Positions 44,616 to 52,011 of a stretch of 64,000 nucleotides of DNA are shown here, piece by piece. Under the pieces are notes generated by a model. The model worked only from the letters and a program-made list of their open reading frames with translations. It did not search any database and was not told the DNA's origin. The first letter of the stretch is position 1, and every line of letters begins with the position of its first letter. This DNA comes from Acidobacteriota bacterium (GTDB lineage Bacteria; Acidobacteriota; Blastocatellia; Pyrinomonadales; Pyrinomonadaceae): the NCBI GenBank assembly GCA_003223025.1, contig QHXR01000022.1:37593-101592 (forward strand), written 5' to 3'. A program made the translations under genes and the position numbers.

Positions 44616-46946
44616 TTATCGAACCGCAAATTTCGCCGACTGTCCGCCGACCAAAACTGTAAAGTCACCGGCCTCGAAACGGAATTTATTATCAAGTCCA
44701 AAGTACCCAAGATCGTCGCGATTGATCGTGAATCCGAGCTGACGCGTTTCGCCGGGAGCAAGACTTACTTTAGCGAATCTTCGAACACGCTTCGCCGCCG
44801 GTGTCAGTGTCGCGAACTCATCGCGGACATACACGATGACTGTCTCCTTACCGGCTCTCGAACCCGTATTTTTTACATTCAATGAAACGCCAACGCTGCC
44901 TTCCGGCGCCATCGCGTTCAGCGCTCGCAGATCGGAATACTCGAATGTCGTGTAGCTCAGCCCGGATCCGAATTCAAACTGCGGCTGGAATGAGGGAAGC
45001 TTTCGGCTATCCAGGACCCGCTCGAACGCGTTTGCATCGTATGTCGTGAGATACCCCGGCGAACGCGGATATGTGAAGGGAAGTTTCCCGTTCGGATTGT
45101 AATCGCCGAACAGAACATCGGCGACGGCGGTTCCGCCTTCGTTTCCGGGATTCGGTGCAAGCACGATCGCGTTTACCTGATCGGCGATCCGACTGATCAC
45201 ACGCGGCCGGCCTTCGGCGAGAACGAGTACGACGGGTTTTCCGGTCGCAATTATTTTCTCCGCGAAATCGAGCTGGATCTCGGGTAATGTCAGATCCGGA
45301 ATACTGCCGGGATGCTCCGTGTACGATCCTTCGCCGAGACACAGTACAACGACATCACTTTTCTTTGCAGCGCTTACGGCGTCGCTGATGTCGACGACCT
45401 CATCGATGTCCGTCGGATTCGAATTCGAAGCGCTGTTCGCTCGACGCACGATCCGCGTACCCGGCACATACTTGAATTTAGCGTCACCGATCTTCGATTC
45501 GATCGCTCTTTGGATCGATGGTTTGTCCTTCGGATAAAGTCCGGGCTCAGATCCCTGCCAGACATACGTCCATCCGTTGTTGAGTGAGATCAGTGAATCC
45601 GCCGTCGGTCCGGTGACCAAAACTTTAGCGGTCTTCGAAAGCGGTAAGACATTGCTTTGATTCTTCAACAGCACGATCGATTCGCGAGCCGCATCGAGCG
45701 CGACGTTCGCATATTCTGCACGACCGTGATTCGATCGCAGCGAATTGTCAGGCATCGCATTTTCGAAAAGCCCGAGCTCGAATTTCACACGCAGGATCCG
45801 CCGCACAGCATCGTCGATGCGCGACATCGGAACACGTTTCTCTTTTACAAGTGCGATGAGGTTGTCGCTGAAACTGTAGCTCAGCGGAACCATGCTCATG
45901 TCGATTCCGGCCATGACGGCTAGCCGCGTCGCTTCTTTTTCGTCCGCCGCGACGCGCCATTGCGTAACGAGTTTCTTGATGTCTTCCCAATCGGAAACGA
46001 TGAAGCCGGTGAAGCCCATCTCGCCTTTCAGAACATCGGTCATCAAATGTTTGTTGATGTGACCGGGCACGCCGTTGATGTCGGCGGAGTTGATCATCAC
46101 CGTGCGTGCTCCGGCTTTCACCGCGCTCGCGAACGGCGGTAAAAAATATTCGCGCAGAGCATGTTCGGGAATGTAAGCAGGCGTGCGATCGCGACCGGTG
46201 AGCGGAAGACTGTAGCCGACGTAATGCTTCAAGCTCGACGCGACGTGATTTCCACTCGCGACGTTATCACCCTCGAGACCGCGGACGAACGCCGTTCCCA
46301 TTACCGTCGCAAGATACGGATCCTCGCCAAACGTCTCCCAAAATCTGGGCCATGACTGATTGCGTCCGACATCAAGCACCGGAGAAAAACTCCACGTAAC
46401 GCCGGCTGCGCGAGTTTCCATCGCGGCGATCTCGGCTGCACGACGCATCAGTGCCGGATTCCACGTCGCAGCCATTCCGATCTCCTGCGGAAATAGAGTT
46501 GAGCCTTGAACGTAATTCGCACCGTGGATCGAATCGACTCCGTAGATGATCGGGATCTTCAGACGCGTCTTCTGCGCCGCCTGTTGGATCGGGCCGATGA
46601 TTCGATGCCAGTGATCGAGCGTGATCGCCTGATTGTTGACGTTCAGGATCGAGCCGACCTTGTAATCGACGATCGCTTTTTTTAATTTCGCATCATCGAT
46701 CTTTACTTCCTGATCGTCGCCGTTCGTGACCATGTCGATCGTCAATTGCGTCATCTGACCGACCTTTTCTTCGATCGTCATCCGCCGGATCATTGCTTCG
46801 ATCTTTGCCTCGTTGTTCGGACGAGCCGGACGGCGCGAGACCTCGCGAAAGATCGCATCGCTATCGACGACCGGTGCTTGTGCGAATGCCGGAGTCACGA
46901 TCGTCATGCAGATCGTGATCAGGATGAGAAGTGTCGTTGCTTTCAT
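44616..46946 (-). CDS. Exported GH3 beta-glucosidase
   Basis: A 776-residue GH3 protein with a signal peptide (about 1-22). The N-terminal (beta/alpha)8 barrel holds the nucleophile Asp319 in VSDWED and the substrate motif KHY (SLKHYVGYS). The alpha/beta sandwich and the fibronectin-III-like C-terminal domain (about 660-760) follow. Such enzymes cut beta-glucosides or beta-xylosides. It follows kduI by only 3 bases and is followed by GH105 after 4, so the three are one operon. Confidence 0.95.
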   Translation of the reverse strand: MKATTLLILITICMTIVTPAFAQAPVVDSDAIFREVSRRPARPNNEAKIEAMIRRMTIEEKVGQMTQLTIDMVTNGDDQEVKIDDAKLKKAIVDYKVGSILNVNNQAITLDHWHRIIGPIQQAAQKTRLKIPIIYGVDSIHGANYVQGSTLFPQEIGMAATWNPALMRRAAEIAAMETRAAGVTWSFSPVLDVGRNQSWPRFWETFGEDPYLATVMGTAFVRGLEGDNVASGNHVASSLKHYVGYSLPLTGRDRTPAYIPEHALREYFLPPFASAVKAGARTVMINSADINGVPGHINKHLMTDVLKGEMGFTGFIVSDWEDIKKLVTQWRVAADEKEATRLAVMAGIDMSMVPLSYSFSDNLIALVKEKRVPMSRIDDAVRRILRVKFELGLFENAMPDNSLRSNHGRAEYANVALDAARESIVLLKNQSNVLPLSKTAKVLVTGPTADSLISLNNGWTYVWQGSEPGLYPKDKPSIQRAIESKIGDAKFKYVPGTRIVRRANSASNSNPTDIDEVVDISDAVSAAKKSDVVVLCLGEGSYTEHPGSIPDLTLPEIQLDFAEKIIATGKPVVLVLAEGRPRVISRIADQVNAIVLAPNPGNEGGTAVADVLFGDYNPNGKLPFTYPRSPGYLTTYDANAFERVLDSRKLPSFQPQFEFGSGLSYTTFEYSDLRALNAMAPEGSVGVSLNVKNTGSRAGKETVIVYVRDEFATLTPAAKRVRRFAKVSLAPGETRQLGFTINRDDLGYFGLDNKFRFEAGDFTVLVGGQSAKFAVR

Positions 46947-46949
46947 TTG

Positions 46950-47789
46950 TTATCTGAGTTGGCAAATGTCGAGGACGTTCATGTCGGTGTAGTCGAGATT
47001 CTCGCCGCCCATCGCCCAGATAAACGTATAGTTCGTCGTGCCAACACCCATGTGGATCGACCACGGCGGCGACGCGACGGCCATTTCGTTATCGATCGCG
47101 ATGTGGCGGATGTTTTCGGGCTCGCCCATGAAGTGCATGATCCGCTGCTTTTCTTTGAGGTCGAAATAAAAATAGATCTCGGATCGACGATCGTGAAGAT
47201 GCGGCGGACAAGTATTCCAAACGCTGCCGTGCTTCATCGCCGTCAGGCCGAGCAAGAGCTGCGACGACTTGCAGACGGCGGGAACGACATACTGATAGAC
47301 AGTTCGCTCGTTTGCATTCTCTGTCGAGCCGAGCTCCATAGCGACTGCTTGATCGATCGCGATGTGCTTCACCTCGAATCGAGCGTGTGCCGGTGTCGAA
47401 GCAAGATAGAAATGAGTTCCTTCGAGCGACTCGAACGTCACGTCCTCGGTTCCCATCGGGATGTATAGACAATCCTTAGGTCCTAACTCGAACGGTTCGT
47501 CGTCCACAGTTACGATTCCGTTTGCCGAACCGACATTCACTACACCGAGCTCGCGTCGTTCGAGGAACGGTTTACCTTCCGCAGATTTCGGTTCCGTTTG
47601 AAGCGGCAGCGCGATAGGTTTGTTGGTGGCCGCGACACCGCCGATCACGAAGCGTTCGTAGTGAAGATAATTGAGACGGATCTCACCGTCGGAAAATAAT
47701 TTCTCGATGAGATATTGCTCGCGAAGATCTTCGTTCGTTACGTTGTGAAGAGCCCGGGGGCTGGTTGCGTAGTAAGTTTTTGAGTACAT
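46950..47789 (-). CDS. kduI: 4-deoxy-L-threo-5-hexosulose-uronate ketol-isomerase
   Basis: A 279-residue KduI, which isomerises 5-keto-4-deoxyuronate (DKI) to 2,5-diketo-3-deoxygluconate in the cytosol. Zinc ligands are visible as H197, H199 and E204 ([16 protein letters not shown]) with a later H at about 246 (SIHMGVG). The length matches E. coli KduI. It is the first gene of the operon with GH3 and GH105, so the operon handles unsaturated uronate. A separate KduD is not clear; the SDR genes here are candidates. Confidence 0.95.
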   Translation of the reverse strand: MYSKTYYATSPRALHNVTNEDLREQYLIEKLFSDGEIRLNYLHYERFVIGGVAATNKPIALPLQTEPKSAEGKPFLERRELGVVNVGSANGIVTVDDEPFELGPKDCLYIPMGTEDVTFESLEGTHFYLASTPAHARFEVKHIAIDQAVAMELGSTENANERTVYQYVVPAVCKSSQLLLGLTAMKHGSVWNTCPPHLHDRRSEIYFYFDLKEKQRIMHFMGEPENIRHIAIDNEMAVASPPWSIHMGVGTTNYTFIWAMGGENLDYTDMNVLDICQLR

Positions 47790-47803
47790 AAATTTTTTAC
47801 GTG

Positions 47804-47977
47804 CGTCTTAGCGTCTTTGCGTGAACATTTTCTTTTCGTGGCGTTTCGTGTAGTTAGCACGGTTCGTGGTTGATTCTCGTGTGTTTGAATCCAATTCCTT
47901 AAATCCAAACCACGAACCACACGAAACACCACGAAAAGCAGGGAGTTCACGCAAAGACGCTAAGACGCAAAGAAGAA
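47804..47977. repeat. Two nested inverted repeat families
   Basis: An outer pair (about 47804-47824 and 47946-47972) of the word gcgtctttgcgtgaa encloses an inner pair (about 47836-47873 and 47908-47938) of ttttcgtggcgtttcgtg and its complement. The outer family also occurs at 51838-51903 and 44555-44600; the inner at 10272, 20219 and 26428. Confidence 0.85.
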
Positions 47978-48008
47978 AATCTTCGTGCTATCATTTCGAC
48001 TCAACCTA

Positions 48009-49292
48009 ATGCGAAACGGTAATCACGAATCAAATCTTATCCTCGGCGACGGCTCACCCGAAGCCGATCTTACCGACGATGAGCTTCGCTCGATAGTCCG
48101 CGAAACTCTTTCAAATATTCCATCCGGAAGCCGAGTGCTTGCGCTGATCCCGGATAAAACTCGAGACGACAATACTCACGTTTTATTTCCGGCCGCCGCT
48201 GAAATCCTCGTCGAACGCGGCGTCGCGAAGTTCGATGCTTTAGTCGCACAGGGAACTCACGGTCCGATGAGTGCCGTGGACAAACTTACAAAGATCGGTC
48301 ATCCAAAAAAATTCGTCGGAACAGTTTTCGATCACAAGTGGGATGATCCGAATGAGCTCGTGACGATCGGCGAGCTGTCGCGTGATGAAGTTCGCGAGAT
48401 CACAGGCGGTTTGCTCGACGAATCGATTCCGCTATCTATAAATCGTCAACTTGCTCCCGGCGTTTACGACGTCGTTCTCATCTTTGGAGCGACCGTGCCG
48501 CACGAAGTCGCAGGCTTCGCGGGCAGTGCAAAATATTTCTTTCCCGGCGTCGCCGGACCCGAGCTGACGCACAAAACTCATTGGCTTGCAGCACTTGCGA
48601 CGATCGAGAAAATAATCGGACGGATCGAAACGCCCACGCGTCACATGATCGAAGCCGCCGCCGATCACATCGCCGCCGAGATAATTTCGTTCACATCCGT
48701 CATCTCGCGCGATGACTCCGATCGTTTGCGAACCTACGCGCTGTTCGCCGGCGACCATCGACTAGCACTTCGAAAAGCTGCCGAAGTCAGCCGCAAAGTT
48801 CACGTTCGCTACACCGGTCGAAGATATCGACGCGTAGTCGCGATTCTCGACGAGCACTACGAAGATCTTTGGGTTGGCGGCAAGGCGAGCTATCGTCTAG
48901 GCGGCGTGATCGAGCCGGATGGCGAGTTGATCATCTACGCTCCGCGGCTGACATGCATTTCCGAAACGCACGGTGCCGCGATCGAAAGTTTTGGCGGTTA
49001 CACGCCGCTCGAGAATGTCAAAGAACTCGTCGCCGCGTCGGGCGAGCTGCAAGCGAATCTATGCGTTGCGGCTCACCTGGCTCATGTCTCATTCGCCGGT
49101 CGGCAGGACCTCGACGGGAAGTTCGTGCCGCGCTATCGCATCACGCTTGCGTCGCAGGTCGATGAAGAAACATGTCGACGCGTGAATCTCGGTTATCTCG
49201 ATCCCGCGAGTTTTAGTCGCGATGACTACTCTTCAGATACGGGTACGTTGATCGTCGAACGAGCCGGCCGAGATTTATATCTCGTTGAGTAA
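48009..49292 (+). CDS. LarA-like nickel-pincer hydroxyacid racemase/epimerase family protein
   Basis: A 427-residue member of the lactate racemase (LarA/DUF2088) family. The early GTHGPMS histidine and the downstream PHEVAGFAGSAKYFFPG segment supply the His and Lys that bind and carry the nickel-pincer cofactor in LarA. HKTH further on gives another histidine. Some relatives act on malate, gluconate or other hydroxyacids instead of lactate. No larB, larC or larE is near, so the cofactor would have to come from elsewhere. It is the only plus-strand gene in the middle of the uronate cluster. I use the ATG at 48009. Confidence 0.85.
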   Translation: MRNGNHESNLILGDGSPEADLTDDELRSIVRETLSNIPSGSRVLALIPDKTRDDNTHVLFPAAAEILVERGVAKFDALVAQGTHGPMSAVDKLTKIGHPKKFVGTVFDHKWDDPNELVTIGELSRDEVREITGGLLDESIPLSINRQLAPGVYDVVLIFGATVPHEVAGFAGSAKYFFPGVAGPELTHKTHWLAALATIEKIIGRIETPTRHMIEAAADHIAAEIISFTSVISRDDSDRLRTYALFAGDHRLALRKAAEVSRKVHVRYTGRRYRRVVAILDEHYEDLWVGGKASYRLGGVIEPDGELIIYAPRLTCISETHGAAIESFGGYTPLENVKELVAASGELQANLCVAAHLAHVSFAGRQDLDGKFVPRYRITLASQVDEETCRRVNLGYLDPASFSRDDYSSDTGTLIVERAGRDLYLVE

Positions 49293-49315
49293 GGTCTATC
49301 GGGTCGGCGATTGTC

Positions 49316-49506
49316 CTTAGCACCAAAGGTGCGGTTGTAAATTAGCCAGGGGCAACGCAACGCCCCTGGAAAGATCGGTTGAAATCAAGCACCGACGGTG
49401 CGGCGTAATGGACGCGGGTTACTTCGCCGCTTTGCGGCTTCGACGAATTCCACGTTTCCAGGGGCGTTGCCCCTGGCTAAATTATTGCCGCACCTTTGGT
49501 GCTAAA
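49316..49506. repeat. Inverted repeat 'ggggcaacgc...gcgttgcccc'
   Basis: The arms tagcaccaaaggtgcgg and ttagccaggggcaacg at the left pair with their complements at about 49457-49503. The stutter tract of gactcgatagac follows at about 49511-49564. No gene lies in 49293-49565. Confidence 0.85.
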
Positions 49507-49565
49507 ACCCCAGCGACTCGATAGACCCGATAGACTCGCCAAACTCAATAGACTCGCCAGACTCT

Positions 49566-49958
49566 TCACCCCTTCCCGTTCGTCGAAACTTCCGGCTCAA
49601 CCGGCATACTCAAAAAATCTTCCCGGATCGGCGAAAAAATATCGATCAGTACAACTTCTTCATCGAGCATCGTCGCACCGTGACTGTTGTTCGAAGGGAA
49701 GTGCAGCACATCGCCCGGTGCGGCTATAACTGCGAGGCCATCCACGGTGAACTTAACCTTTCCGGCGACGACCATGGTGATCTGCTCGTGCGGATGACTA
49801 TGGACGTCCGTGACGACAAACGGGTCGAACGTAAATCGACACACCATCACTTTTTCACCGACGACCATCTGCCGTTTGATCCCGTCCGAGACATGCTCGA
49901 CCGGAATCTTTGTCCAATCCGTTATAAGTGCGTTCTCTCTTATTTCCCGAGTGACCAT
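49566..49958 (-). CDS. kdgF: Cupin-domain protein, KdgF-like
   Basis: A 130-residue single-domain cupin. Metal-site residues are H53, H55 and H57-E58-Q59 (VHSHPHEQI), with H93 completing the set. The pattern matches KdgF, which helps ring-open 4,5-unsaturated uronate to DKI. It sits 7 bases after the exported 620-residue protein and close to kduI. Length and context support KdgF, but other HxHxxEQ cupins exist. Confidence 0.8.
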   Translation of the reverse strand: MVTREIRENALITDWTKIPVEHVSDGIKRQMVVGEKVMVCRFTFDPFVVTDVHSHPHEQITMVVAGKVKFTVDGLAVIAAPGDVLHFPSNNSHGATMLDEEVVLIDIFSPIREDFLSMPVEPEVSTNGKG

Positions 49959-49965
49959 AAAAATA

Positions 49966-51828
49966 TTATTCGACGATCTCCAGACTTATTTCCCAAACGA
50001 GTTTCTCACCTTTTCGAAGCTGGCGCTCGCCCGATGTAAGGACCAAATGAATCGGGATCGCACCGAGCACTCCCTTACTTAGCACGCCGTCCCCGGCCGC
50101 CTGAATTTCGGATTGCGCGAACGGAGCATTGACCGAAACGATGAGTTTTCCTTCCCGACCGGCAAGCACAAATTTCTTTTCGTCCGGCCGGACAGAGGAG
50201 GCAGTTGACGGAATGGCAACGCGCCATTTTTTTATCGAAACATCTTCCTGCGCTTCGACGACCTCTCGCCGTATCAGCCGATTTCCTTCAACGCTCCACG
50301 AAACGCTGCTGGTCAATGCGATTGGAAATCTTTCGCCGGACTTGCTTCCGATCCTCGCCCATTTTCCATTGACGGTCTGCAGCGACGATCCGCCGCCACC
50401 CGGAATGATCTCGTCGGCGCCGTCCGACGCAGCGTAAACCTTTCCATCGGCAAGCGTGATGAACGGCACCAGAGCCGGATAAACTTCCTCGACCGGCGGC
50501 GCGAATCCGGATAGGCCGTATGGAACGGGAAGATAATCCGAGATCGCGGGTTTTGTCCCAACCGTGATCGGCAAAGCGAAACGCATGTTGCCGCGACGAA
50601 ACAGCCACACTCCTTCCTGCTTTTCTCCTTTCGCAAAGAACTCGAACCGCGCGACGTTCGGCAAAGTGGGAACAACCGGAAACGATGTGATCTTTTCAGC
50701 GGCGAGCGATTTAGCGAACGTGTCATTCGCAAGAATTATTTTCCCGAGTCCCGTTCCGGTCTGCTGCCATTCGCGACTCGGGTTGATGTACGAATAATTT
50801 CCGCGGCCGTAATCGAAGACGCGAAACATGTGGGACTGCGAATTGTAATCTGCCTTTAACCAGATCCACGCTTGATTGTAGAGCGCCGCCAGCTCCGTGA
50901 TCGGAGCCGGACGAAACTCGGGATTCGCTCCGAGGAACGCGACGATCTCGAGCGTGTCGAGATAACTTACGAGTCCCTGACTTCGTCCCCAGTTGTAACC
51001 GTAACCGGCCGGCGAGACGAGATCCCACCAAAGCTTCATCTGCTGTTTCAGCGAAGGCTTTAGTTTTTCCTTGATGTCGTTTCGCCCTGCGATATCGGCG
51101 GCGTCCCAACAGAATCGCGCGTACTCATTCGAGTATCGATCGTAACGACCGGTCGGCGGACTGTCATCGGCGTAGATCGCTCCGTTTGTGAATTGCTCGG
51201 CTGCTTTCTCGACTACCGAATCGAGAAACGCTCGATCTTTCAAAACTCCCATCTGAAAACTCATCGCCGAAACGCGTGCAGCGACGCCGAGATAATTTTC
51301 GGGAAGGTTAATGACGGCACGCTTCTTTGCATCATAAAAACGAGTCGGGTCGAGAAGCGAATGCCACTCCTTGCGCTCGCTCTCGTTCATGCTCAGCCAG
51401 ACCGCATTCTTACTCAGATCGGTTCCGTAATGACGGAGCGCGAGTGTCGAATACAATTGCGCGAACGACTTTCCGCCTTGTCGCGATTCGTGCAATCCCA
51501 TCTCGGCGATCGCACGAGCCGTGTCCTTGCCCGCGATCGTGCGCTGGCCGCCGATGTCTGCCTGAGCTGCGAGTGCACGTGCAAAACTTCCCCACGAAAA
51601 ATCACCAACGGTCTGCGCATTGAAGACGCGATCCGGCGGCGGATCCATCGTTTTAATATTTCCAAAATGCGCGGCGATCTCTCGTGCGGCGAAGTCGCGA
51701 ATCTCGGCGTCGATCTGCAAGGTGGAAACCATCGAAGCCGGCGCTTTCTGAGCGTTCCTTGCCACCGTTGCGGTCTGGGCCGCCGTGCAAGTCACAAGGA
51801 CGAGTAATGTAAGTAGTGCTCTGACCAT
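49966..51828 (-). CDS. Exported 620-residue protein of unrecognised family (possible polysaccharide lyase or hydrolase)
   Basis: A 620-residue protein with a short signal peptide (about 1-18, VRALLTLLVLVTCTAAQ). Residues of about 40-340 are helical with repeated aromatic pairs (KQQMKLWWDLVSPAGYGYNW, YSNEYARFCWDAADIAGR), which suits an alpha/alpha-toroid. From about 370 it turns to beta-strands (VRPDEKKFVLAGREGKLIVSV). This shape is common in polysaccharide lyases and six-hairpin glycosidases, but no known catalytic motif is seen. It is upstream of kdgF by 7 bases, so they share a transcript, which points to a role in producing or trimming unsaturated uronides. Confidence 0.7.
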   Translation of the reverse strand: MVRALLTLLVLVTCTAAQTATVARNAQKAPASMVSTLQIDAEIRDFAAREIAAHFGNIKTMDPPPDRVFNAQTVGDFSWGSFARALAAQADIGGQRTIAGKDTARAIAEMGLHESRQGGKSFAQLYSTLALRHYGTDLSKNAVWLSMNESERKEWHSLLDPTRFYDAKKRAVINLPENYLGVAARVSAMSFQMGVLKDRAFLDSVVEKAAEQFTNGAIYADDSPPTGRYDRYSNEYARFCWDAADIAGRNDIKEKLKPSLKQQMKLWWDLVSPAGYGYNWGRSQGLVSYLDTLEIVAFLGANPEFRPAPITELAALYNQAWIWLKADYNSQSHMFRVFDYGRGNYSYINPSREWQQTGTGLGKIILANDTFAKSLAAEKITSFPVVPTLPNVARFEFFAKGEKQEGVWLFRRGNMRFALPITVGTKPAISDYLPVPYGLSGFAPPVEEVYPALVPFITLADGKVYAASDGADEIIPGGGGSSLQTVNGKWARIGSKSGERFPIALTSSVSWSVEGNRLIRREVVEAQEDVSIKKWRVAIPSTASSVRPDEKKFVLAGREGKLIVSVNAPFAQSEIQAAGDGVLSKGVLGAIPIHLVLTSGERQLRKGEKLVWEISLEIVE

Positions 51829-51837
51829 AGAATCCTT

Positions 51838-51903
51838 CTTTGCGTCCTAGCGACTGCGTGTACATCTTTCGGATTTTCACGCAAAGACGCTAAGACGCAA
51901 AGA
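51838..51903. repeat. Inverted repeat of the 'gcgtctttgcgtgaa' family, copy 2
   Basis: The left word tttgcgtcctagcgactgcgtg and the right word cacgcaaagacgctaagacgc form a hairpin. It lies in the gap between receptor 2 and the exported protein. Confidence 0.75.
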
Positions 51904-51904
51904 C

Positions 51905-52008
51905 CATTTCAAATTTGAAATTCAAAATTTGAAATTCAAAACCAAAAACAAAAAACCAAAAACCAAAGACCAAAGACCAAAGACCAAAGATCAAGGCCGA
52001 AGACCTAA
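51905..52008. repeat. Stutter tract of aaatttgaaattc and caaagac
   Basis: The first half is a 13-bp unit (aaatttgaaattc) repeated twice in both senses. The second half is a 7-bp unit (caaagac / caaaaac) repeated about nine times. It starts right after the inverted repeat and ends at the stop of receptor 2. Confidence 0.75.
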
Positions 52009-52011
52009 ATT

